Positions 1 through 5,608 of a DNA stretch of 6,279 nt are shown one piece after another (position 1 is the stretch's first letter; each line of letters starts with the position of its first letter). A program made the position numbers and the translations under genes. The DNA is taken from positions 1 to 6,279 of the forward strand of contig JACCYG010000209.1 in NCBI GenBank assembly GCA_013696595.1, read 5' to 3'. Below the pieces are notes generated by a model. That model saw only the letters and a program-made list of their open reading frames with translations. It was not told where the DNA came from and did not search any database. Origin of the DNA: Actinomycetota bacterium (GTDB taxonomy: Bacteria; Actinomycetota; Thermoleophilia; Gaiellales; Gaiellaceae).

Positions 1-1312
1 AGCGCCCGGCGAGCATGTCGAGAACGTTCTCGAGCTGCTGGCGCGAGAGCTCGCGAAATGGATAGGCGCGACGGACGAGGTCGTGCAGCTCGTCCACCGA
101 GATCTCCTCCTGCGACGCGATCCCGACGATCTGTTGGGCAACGACGTCGAGTGGGTTTCGCGGCACCTTCGTCTCCTCGATCGCACCCTCGCGCATGCGC
201 CTGGCGACGACCGCGCATTCCAGGAGGTCGGCGCGGAACTTCGGAAAGATGCGCCCCTTCGAGGGCTCGTCGAGCCGGTGACCCGCGCGTCCGACGCGCT
301 GGAGGCCCGAGGCGACGGACTTCGGGGACTCGACCTGGACCACGAGGTCGACCGCGCCCATGTCGATCCCGAGCTCGAGTGACGAGGTGGCGACGAGCGC
401 GGGGATCTCGCCTTTCTTGAGGAGCTCCTCGACCTCGAGCCGCTGCTCGCGCGCGAGCGAGCCGTGGTGTGCGCGCGCGATCTCCCGCTCGGCGAGCTCG
501 TTCAAGCGCAAGGCAAGCCGTTCCGCGAGCCGACGGTTGTTGACGAAGACGATCGTCGAGCGGTGTGCCTCGACGAGCTCGAGCAGGCGCGGGTAGATCG
601 ACGGCCAGATCGACTGGTGCTCGGTCGGCTCGCGCATGTCCTCGAGCGGCACGACGACCTCCAGGTCGAGCTCCTTCGCGCGGCCGGCGTCGACCAGCTC
701 GATCGGCCGTCCGCCCGCGACGAAGCGGCCGATCTCCTCCATAGGCCGCTGAGTGGCCGACAGTCCGATGCGTTGGATCGGCTCCCCCACGAGCCGTTCG
801 AGGCGTTCGTGCGAGAGCGCGAGGTGGGCGCCGCGCTTCGTCCCCGCGACCGCGTGCACCTCGTCGACGATCACGAAGCGAACGGTGCGGAGAATCTCTC
901 GCGCGCGCGACGTGAGGAGAAGAAAGAGCGATTCCGGGGTCGTGATGAGGATGTCCGGCGGCTGACGCTGCATCGCCGCGCGCTCCTTCGGCGGGGTGTC
1001 CCCGGTGCGAACGCCGACGGAGAGCTCAGAGTCGATGCCGGCGAGCGGGCCCCGTAGATTCCGCTCGACGTCGTAGTTCAGCGCCTTGAGGGGGCTCACG
1101 TAGAGGACCTGCGTGCCTTCGCCCGGCTTGGCCTGGTCGAGCGCCCACAGGAAGGCGGCGAGCGTTTTTCCCGAGCCCGTCGGCGCCTGGATCAGCGTGT
1201 TCGCGCCCGACGCGATCGCCGGCCAGCCGTGCTCCTGTGCGGGAGTGGGCGCATCGAACGTTTGCTCGAACCAGGTGCGAACGGGGGCACTGAAGGGCGC
1301 GAGCGGAGCCAC
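1..1312 (-). CDS. lhr: Lhr-family DEAD/DEAH-box helicase, N-terminal part (gene truncated by the window edge)
   Basis: ATP-dependent superfamily 2 nucleic-acid helicase of the Lhr (large helicase-related) type; the family unwinds DNA or RNA:DNA duplexes in DNA repair. I translated the reverse strand by hand. Counting from the GTG at 1312, the motifs are: Walker A APTGSGKT at residues 43-50, motif Ia SPLKAL at 73-78, GDTPPKER at 104-111, TTPESL at 124-129, DEVH box at 150-153, SAT at 185-187, IVFVNNRR at 254-261, ATSSLELGIDMG at 308-319 and the arginine-finger motif QRVGRAGH at 338-345. Both RecA-like lobes are visible. About 437 residues are in the window; the winged-helix, Lhr core and C-terminal extension lie beyond base 1. 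The start is uncertain: GTG 1312 is the first canonical start with no good ribosome-binding site, whereas an in-frame ATT at 1339 has one. It is divergent from the lipoprotein gene. The family call is firm; Lhr rather than a related long helicase is very likely. Confidence 0.93.
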   Translation of the reverse strand, partial: MAPLAPFSAPVRTWFEQTFDAPTPAQEHGWPAIASGANTLIQAPTGSGKTLAAFLWALDQAKPGEGTQVLYVSPLKALNYDVERNLRGPLAGIDSELSVGVRTGDTPPKERAAMQRQPPDILITTPESLFLLLTSRAREILRTVRFVIVDEVHAVAGTKRGAHLALSHERLERLVGEPIQRIGLSATQRPMEEIGRFVAGGRPIELVDAGRAKELDLEVVVPLEDMREPTEHQSIWPSIYPRLLELVEAHRSTIVFVNNRRLAERLALRLNELAEREIARAHHGSLAREQRLEVEELLKKGEIPALVATSSLELGIDMGAVDLVVQVESPKSVASGLQRVGRAGHRLDEPSKGRIFPKFRADLLECAVVARRMREGAIEETKVPRNPLDVVAQQIVGIASQEEISVDELHDLVRRAYPFRELSRQQLENVLDMLAGR

Positions 1313-1346
1313 GGCCTCAGCGTACCGGCGGCGCTCAATCCGACGA

Positions 1347-1353
1347 CCTCCTC
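1347..1353 (-). promoter_or_regulatory. Shine-Dalgarno sequence GAGGAGG upstream of the helicase
   Basis: On the minus strand the bases read GAGGAGG. The motif sits 7 bases before an in-frame ATT (1339-1337) and 34 bases before the GTG at 1312. Its spacing fits initiation at ATT, not at GTG. A TTG one base downstream of the ATT position (1338-1336) is out of frame with the helicase. Confidence 0.5.
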
Positions 1354-1378
1354 GTGCTCGTACAAGGGGAAACGGGCT

Positions 1379-1384
1379 GGAGGG
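1379..1384 (+). promoter_or_regulatory. Shine-Dalgarno sequence of the lipoprotein gene
   Basis: GGAGGG lies 5 bases before ATG 1390. This decides the start in favour of ATG 1390 rather than the upstream in-frame GTG at 1354, and it places a positively charged signal-peptide n-region (MSKRR) directly at the N-terminus. Confidence 0.8.
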
Positions 1385-1389
1385 TTGCG

Positions 1390-1824
1390 ATGTCGAAGAG
1401 AAGATCAGTCGTGACGCTAGGCGCCCCCCTCACGCTCCTGTTCTCGTTCGTGCTCATCGGCTGCGGCGGCGGCGGAGAGGCGGGCGCGGAGGAAGGCATC
1501 AGTGTCGAGCTCGAGGAGGAGGACGGGTCGGGCCAGTCGGGAACGGCCACACTCACATCCGCGGGGGACGGTCGGAGCCGTGTCGCCGTGACGCTCAGCA
1601 ATCCACCCGACGTTCCACAGCCGTCCCACGTTCACTCCGGTCGGTGCGGCGACATGGGCGACCCGGTCGCCGGTCTCGAAAGCCTCGAAGGCGGTGAGGC
1701 GGAAACAGTGATCGAGCTGTCGCTGGCCGAGCTCCAAACGGGGAACCTCGTGGTGCAGGCCCACAAGTCGGACGACGAGTACGACGTGTCCGTCGCCTGC
1801 GGCGAGATTCCGACCGCCGGCTAA
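1390..1824 (+). CDS. Putative lipoprotein with a CHRD / Cu-Zn-SOD-like beta-sandwich domain
   Basis: A 144-residue exported protein of unknown function. Residues 1-25 form a lipoprotein signal peptide: basic MSKRR, a hydrophobic core (L14-I23), and the lipobox LIGC with Cys25 as the expected lipidated residue. A Gly/Glu-rich acidic linker (26-48) follows, then a beta-rich domain (about 50-141). This contains an HVH motif (His80, His82), a further His125 in AHKS, and two cysteines, Cys86 and Cys137, suited to a disulfide after export. Alternating beta strands with HxH and a late His are typical of CHRD and of SOD-like domains, so the fold assignment is from pattern, not search. Metal binding is speculative because the full four-His copper set is not seen. 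Start ATG 1390 has a strong ribosome-binding site. It is divergent from lhr and ends by overlapping the stop of the convergent oxidoreductase gene. Confidence 0.82.
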   Translation: MSKRRSVVTLGAPLTLLFSFVLIGCGGGGEAGAEEGISVELEEEDGSGQSGTATLTSAGDGRSRVAVTLSNPPDVPQPSHVHSGRCGDMGDPVAGLESLEGGEAETVIELSLAELQTGNLVVQAHKSDDEYDVSVACGEIPTAG

Positions 1825-1828
1825 CCGG
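1817..1828. other. Short inverted repeat containing two overlapping convergent stop codons
   Basis: CCGG-CTAA-CCGG: four-base arms flank a CTAA loop. The loop holds TAA of the plus-strand lipoprotein gene (1822-1824) and, on the other strand, TAG of the oxidoreductase gene (1823-1821). There is no T-tract, so this is not a canonical intrinsic terminator and the stem is short. Confidence 0.5.
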
Positions 1829-3251
1829 AGCGCGACAGCGCAGTGCGGAGCGCGGCCCGCGCAGCGAGATGGCCGCACATCCCGTGGACGCCGCCGCCTG
1901 GCGGAGTCGACGCGGAGCAGATGAACAGGCCGGGAACAGGCGTCGAGTAGGGCACGACGCGAAGGGCGGGTCTCGCGAGAACCTGAGGGAGATCTTGCGC
2001 GCCCCCGTTGATGTCGCCGCCGACGATGTTCGCGTTGCGGCGCTCCAGGTCGGCAGGGCCCATGGCGTGCCGCGCAAGGATCCGGTCGCTGAACCCGGGC
2101 GCGAAGCGCTCGATCTGCGCCTCGATCCGCTCGGTCATGTCCGCGGCCGAGCCGTTCGGGACGTGGCAGTACGCCCATGCGGTGTGGGCTCCCTCGGGTG
2201 CCCGCGTCGGGTCGTGGAGGCTCTGCTGGCCGATGAGAACGAAGGGGCGCTCTGATTCCCGGCCCTCCCACGCGACGCGCTCCGAGGCGGCGATCTCCTC
2301 CATCGTGCCGCCGAGGTGCAAGCACGCAGCGCGCGCGCACTCGGGCGCGCGCCAGGGGATCGGCCCGTCGAGCGCGTAGTCGACCTTGAACGCGCCCGGG
2401 CCGTAGCGATAGCGCTCGAGCGCGCGGCGATACGAGGGCGGAAGACGGTCGCCGGCGATCCGGAGGAGCTGGCGCGGCGTGACGTCGCAGAGCACCGCAC
2501 GCGTTCGCGGCAGCTCGGCCAAGGACACGACTGGTGCACCCGTCTCGATCTCGCCGCCGAGCGAGCGCAGGTACGACGCGAGCGCGTCCGCGATCCTCTG
2601 CGACCCCCCGCGCGCGACGGGCCAGCCGGCGACGTGGCCGAGCGTGAGGAGAACGAATCCGACGGCGGCGGTCGGGGTCATGTCCGCCGGCACCATCGCG
2701 TGTCCCGAACAACCGGCGAAGAGCGCACGTGCCCGCTCGGTGCGAAAGAGGCTTCGCGCGGCGTTGTCGGCCGATCGAAGCGCGTGGAGCGCGAAACGTG
2801 CGAGCGCCACGGGATGCCGGGGAGGGCGGATCACCGGCCCGAGCAGGCTCTCCTCGAGCCGCGCCCAGTCGGCCGCGAGGCGCCCGAAGAGCCGCCGGTA
2901 GGCCTCGTCGTCCTCCACGAGCCCGGCCGCGGTCTCGCCGACCGACCGTTCCAGCATCACGGCGGTCCCGTCGTCGAGCGGATGTGCAAGGGGCGCGGGT
3001 GCGTGGACGAACTCGAGCCCGTGCTCGGCAAGAGGAAGCGTTCGGAAGAAGGGCGACGCGGCTCCCAGCGGGTGGAACCCCGAGCAGACGTCGTGCGTGA
3101 AGCCCGGTAGCGTGAGCTCCTCGGAGCGCGTCCCGCCGCCCAGCGTGTCGGCGGCCTCACGCACGAGCACCGACCGGCCGGCCTGAGCAATCGTAATTGC
3201 AGCAGCAAGCCCGTTCGGCCCCGAACCGATGACGACGGCGTCGTACGCGAT
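1821..3251 (-). CDS. FAD-dependent oxidoreductase, phytoene desaturase / PYROXD2-like (COG1233 type), apparent ATC start
   Basis: FAD-binding amine-oxidase-superfamily protein of the CrtI/PYROXD2 type; such enzymes oxidise or desaturate hydrophobic substrates, and the substrate here is unknown. Read from ATC 3251, the protein is 476 residues. It opens with a Rossmann dinucleotide-binding motif, AVVIGSGPNGLAAA (residues 5-18), then Glu32 at the end of the second strand (VLVRE), expected to bind the FAD ribose, followed by LGGGTRS. The C-terminal FAD-contact segment is STPPGGGVHGMCGHLAAR (448-465), very typical of the family. In-frame stop TAG 3263-3261 lies just upstream, and no ATG, GTG or TTG occurs before the Rossmann motif. 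The first canonical start, GTG 3170, would delete that motif. So either ATC is used or the start codon carries a base change or sequencing error. The gene lies 94 bases after the acyl-CoA dehydrogenase and is probably cotranscribed with it. No signal peptide or membrane segment is evident. Confidence 0.88.
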   Translation of the reverse strand: MAYDAVVIGSGPNGLAAAITIAQAGRSVLVREAADTLGGGTRSEELTLPGFTHDVCSGFHPLGAASPFFRTLPLAEHGLEFVHAPAPLAHPLDDGTAVMLERSVGETAAGLVEDDEAYRRLFGRLAADWARLEESLLGPVIRPPRHPVALARFALHALRSADNAARSLFRTERARALFAGCSGHAMVPADMTPTAAVGFVLLTLGHVAGWPVARGGSQRIADALASYLRSLGGEIETGAPVVSLAELPRTRAVLCDVTPRQLLRIAGDRLPPSYRRALERYRYGPGAFKVDYALDGPIPWRAPECARAACLHLGGTMEEIAASERVAWEGRESERPFVLIGQQSLHDPTRAPEGAHTAWAYCHVPNGSAADMTERIEAQIERFAPGFSDRILARHAMGPADLERRNANIVGGDINGGAQDLPQVLARPALRVVPYSTPVPGLFICSASTPPGGGVHGMCGHLAARAALRTALSRSG

Positions 3252-3345
3252 CCCCCGATTCTAGGTCCCGGGCCGAGACTAGGCCGATCGACTCGTGGGC
3301 GGTGGGGCAGGAACCGTCTCGTCGGCGGCTTCGGGACGGATGTCC
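3252..3345 (-). other. 94-base spacer between acyl-CoA dehydrogenase and FAD oxidoreductase
   Basis: No clear promoter, ribosome-binding site or terminator is visible. Its upstream two thirds (minus strand) stay open in the frame +1 to the dehydrogenase as far as TAG 3281-3279 and would encode an acidic, proline-rich tail. A run of five G bases on the minus strand directly abuts the ATC start of the oxidoreductase, too close to serve as a normal Shine-Dalgarno site. Confidence 0.5.
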
Positions 3346-4530
3346 TCAGCCGACGGGCGCGAGCGAGGTTCGGTTCGCGCGCACCATCTCGCGTGCGATC
3401 ACGAGGCGCTGGATCTCGTTCGTGCCCTCGTAGATCTGCGTGATCTTCGCGTCGCGCATCATGCGCTCGACCGGGTACTCCTTCATGTAGCCGTAGCCGC
3501 CGAGGATCTGGACCGCCTCGGTCGTGACCTCCATGGCGACGTCCGAGCAGTAGAGCTTCGCCATCGCGGACGCGCGCGTGAGCTCGGGCCCGTCCACGCC
3601 CTCGTCCGCCATGAGGCCGAACCGGTAGAGAAGGCCGCGTGCCGCCTCGCATTTCGTCTCCATGTCGGCGAGCTTCGCGGCGACAAGCTCGTGCTCGACG
3701 ATCGGCTTCCCCATCGTCTCGCGGCTCTTCGCGTACTCGAGCGCGTAGTCGGTGGCGCCCTGCGCGATCCCGAGCGCCTGGGCCCCGATCCCCGGGCGCG
3801 AACGGTCGAGGACCCGCATCGCGACCTTGAACCCCTCCCCTTCCTCCCCGATGAGGTTCCCCGCAGGCGCCCGGCAGTCGTTGAAGAAGACCTCGCCCGT
3901 CGTCGAGCCCTTGATGCCCATCTTCGGCTCGATGCGCCCGATCTCGAGGCCTGGCGTATCCGCCTCGACGACGAAGCAGGAGATACCACTGTGACCGGCG
4001 TCGGGATCGGTCTTCGCAAAGACCGTGTAGACGCCCGCCACGCCCGCGTTCGTGATGAACCGCTTGCCGCCGTCGAGCACGTACGCGTCGTCTTCTCGCC
4101 GAGCGGTCGTGCGCATCGCGGCGGAGTCGGAACCTGATCCGGGCTCGGTGAGCGCGTAGGCCGCGAGCCACTCTCCGCTCGCGAGCCGCGGCAAATACCT
4201 CTCCCTCTGCTCGTCCGTGCCGGCGAGCTTGAGGGCGAGCGCGCCGAGCTCCTGGACTGCGAGGACGAGCCCTGTCGTCGCGCACGCTTTGGAGACCTCC
4301 TCGATCGCGACGAGAAGCATGAGCGTCCCCGTGCCGGTGCCGCCGTGGCGCTCCTCGAAGGGAAGGCCGAAGATCTCGTGCTCGCGGAGGACCTCGACGA
4401 GGTCCCAGGGGAACTCCCCGGTCTCGTCGATCTCGGCCGCGCGCGGCGCGATGCGCTCGCGCGCGAGCGTGCGAACGAGCTCGCGGACCTCGCGCTGATC
4501 CTCCGAGAGCGGGTCATAGCCCACCTTCAA
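3346..4530 (-). CDS. Acyl-CoA dehydrogenase
   Basis: Flavoenzyme catalysing alpha,beta-dehydrogenation of acyl-CoA thioesters, passing electrons to electron-transfer flavoprotein in fatty-acid or branched-chain amino-acid breakdown. The 394 residues match the usual 380-400. The N-terminal helical domain (about 6-120) is followed by the signature YALTEPGSGSD (125-135) and ITNAG (159-163) in the flavin-binding beta domain. The C-terminal helical domain carries QILGGYGY (341-348) and the catalytic base Glu368 in IYEGTNEIQR, the position used by short/medium-chain and branched-chain members. Chain-length preference cannot be told from this. An in-frame TAA lies two codons upstream, so the start must be TTG 4530 or GTG 4524; neither has a good ribosome-binding site. 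The gene sits 35 bases after the propeller gene and 94 before the FAD oxidoreductase, suggesting an operon. A coding-like stretch in another frame follows its stop. Confidence 0.95.
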   Translation of the reverse strand: MKVGYDPLSEDQREVRELVRTLARERIAPRAAEIDETGEFPWDLVEVLREHEIFGLPFEERHGGTGTGTLMLLVAIEEVSKACATTGLVLAVQELGALALKLAGTDEQRERYLPRLASGEWLAAYALTEPGSGSDSAAMRTTARREDDAYVLDGGKRFITNAGVAGVYTVFAKTDPDAGHSGISCFVVEADTPGLEIGRIEPKMGIKGSTTGEVFFNDCRAPAGNLIGEEGEGFKVAMRVLDRSRPGIGAQALGIAQGATDYALEYAKSRETMGKPIVEHELVAAKLADMETKCEAARGLLYRFGLMADEGVDGPELTRASAMAKLYCSDVAMEVTTEAVQILGGYGYMKEYPVERMMRDAKITQIYEGTNEIQRLVIAREMVRANRTSLAPVG

Positions 4531-4565
4531 ATCTTACGTCGGCGGCCGCGTTTCCTCGTCCCGCG

Positions 4566-5537
4566 CTAGCGCCAGAAGACGTCCGACGCTTCGATCGGGA
4601 TGCGGATGAGCCGCGTCGCGCGCTCGCCGGCCGCCGAGATGTACACGCCGTCCGCGGCGGCGACGGCGTTCCACCGCTCGTCGGGCGACCACGTGATCGC
4701 CGTCGCTCCCCGGAGCTCAAGCGGGAGCTGGCGTCCGGTCGCGTCCATAAGGACGAGGCCGCGCGGGTCGTCGACGCGGGCGGCCACGTAGCTCCCGAAC
4801 GGGCTCACGCGCAGCCTCGAGAGGCTTCGGTACGGGTTCGGGAGCGCTGCGACGAGGCGCCGGCCGCTGAAGAGCGCCATGACCGTGTTCTCGCGTCCCT
4901 GGTCGTTGACGATCGCCGCGAACAGGTTCGTCCGAAGCCACGCCACCTCCTCGAGGACGGGGGAGCGGACTCCCCACGGGTCGGGCCTGAGCTCGCGGGC
5001 AAAGTCCCAACGCGCGACGAGTTCGTGTACACAGGGTCGTCCGTCCCCGCACGGCGCGAACACGAAGAGGGCGCCGTCGCGAACGAACGACAGCTGATCT
5101 TCGGTCGTCCATGCGGGCGCGCAACCCTTGATCCGTTCGTTCACGGCGCTCAACTGCCCGACGATCTCGATTTCCCCCCTTCGGCAGTCGGCGCGAACGT
5201 CGCCGCCCGCGTCGAAGACCTCGCCGGCGAAACCGAGCCACCCTCCCGGCGAGGCACTGAAGCGGCAGCTTCGCACCTGGGGGGACACGGCCTCCGTGAG
5301 CTCGGGCAGATTGACGACGCGAACCGCGCAGCTTCGGGTGCTCCACACGAGCTGGCCGTGTACGCCTGCTGCGCGGAGCTCCTCGGCGACCGAGGCGGCA
5401 TCGCTCAGCACGCCGCTTGTCGTCTGTTCAGGCGTGCGGCTCGGGAAGTCCTTCTCACCGAAGAGTGCATCTGCCGCGGCCACGAGCGCCACGGCGCCGA
5501 CGGCGACGACGATAAGCCAGCTGCCAAGGCGGCGCAT
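4566..5537 (-). CDS. Membrane-anchored or secreted beta-propeller-like protein, function unknown
   Basis: A 323-residue protein not recognised as a named family. Residues 1-25 form a single N-terminal hydrophobic segment (W7-A22) after MRR, either a signal anchor or a cleavable signal ending near AADA, so the rest is expected outside the membrane. The body looks like degenerate TolB/WD40-like blades, each with an aromatic or Ser-Pro turn followed by a short strand: PAWTTEDQLSFV (141-152), VAWLRTNLFAAIV (198-210), RVSPFGSYVAARV (243-255) and ITWSPDERWNAVA (281-293). Six cysteines (70, 91, 118, 139, 163, 169) all lie in the first half, consistent with up to three disulfides. Start ATG 5537 is supported by GGAGGG five bases upstream. 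It is the first gene of a probable three-gene minus-strand unit and is divergent from chaB. The propeller assignment is pattern-based; a role as a sensor or binding protein is only a guess. Confidence 0.8.
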   Translation of the reverse strand: MRRLGSWLIVVAVGAVALVAAADALFGEKDFPSRTPEQTTSGVLSDAASVAEELRAAGVHGQLVWSTRSCAVRVVNLPELTEAVSPQVRSCRFSASPGGWLGFAGEVFDAGGDVRADCRRGEIEIVGQLSAVNERIKGCAPAWTTEDQLSFVRDGALFVFAPCGDGRPCVHELVARWDFARELRPDPWGVRSPVLEEVAWLRTNLFAAIVNDQGRENTVMALFSGRRLVAALPNPYRSLSRLRVSPFGSYVAARVDDPRGLVLMDATGRQLPLELRGATAITWSPDERWNAVAAADGVYISAAGERATRLIRIPIEASDVFWR

Positions 5538-5542
5538 GGGGT

Positions 5543-5548
5543 CCCTCC
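5543..5548 (-). promoter_or_regulatory. Shine-Dalgarno sequence of the propeller gene
   Basis: GGAGGG on the minus strand lies 5 bases before ATG 5537. It is the only strong ribosome-binding site among the three minus-strand genes of this unit, as expected for its leading gene. Confidence 0.85.
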
Positions 5549-5597
5549 GCGTGTCATAGCACGATCCAGGGAAAACCTCTCCCAGTCCGAGCGAGAC

Positions 5598-5603
5598 AAG
5601 GAG
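5598..5603 (+). promoter_or_regulatory. Shine-Dalgarno sequence of chaB
   Basis: AAGGAG lies 5 bases before ATG 5609, fixing that start. Confidence 0.85.
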
Positions 5604-5608
5604 TCGAG

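Larger units (their letters stand above)
5538..5608. promoter_or_regulatory. 71-base divergent intergenic region (propeller gene / chaB)
   Basis: The two genes point away from each other, so promoters for both should lie here or slightly inside the genes. Ribosome-binding sites for each are visible at the ends. I see no convincing paired -35/-10 boxes; a TATGAC on the minus strand (5556-5551) is the only weak -10 candidate and lacks a good -35. Confidence 0.35.

Noticed and set aside
464..1057. Long plus-strand open frame (197 codons) opposite the helicase
   Set aside because: It is antisense to continuous, motif-bearing helicase sequence and its translation is Arg/Asp-rich without any motif; long antisense frames are expected at this G+C content.
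1336..1338. TTG at 8 bases from the GAGGAGG site as the helicase start
   Set aside because: It is one base out of phase with the helicase frame, so it cannot start that protein without a frameshift.
1417..2712. Minus-strand open frame of 431 codons spanning the lipoprotein and oxidoreductase genes
   Set aside because: It runs antisense to the lipoprotein and out of phase with the oxidoreductase, is extremely Arg-rich, and contains no motif; both overlapped genes have clear family signatures.
2316..3110. Plus-strand open frame of 264 codons opposite the FAD oxidoreductase
   Set aside because: Lies wholly antisense to a well-recognised flavoprotein, with low-complexity Arg/Glu/Gly composition and no domain.
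3268..3285. GGCC-flanked inverted repeat in the spacer before the FAD oxidoreductase as a terminator
   Set aside because: Only four-base GGCC arms, themselves palindromic and common at this G+C content, with no T-run.
3295..4137. Plus-strand open frame of 280 codons opposite the acyl-CoA dehydrogenase
   Set aside because: Mirror frame of the dehydrogenase; its Leu/Arg/Asp/His-rich translation is the usual antisense pattern of G+C-rich codons.
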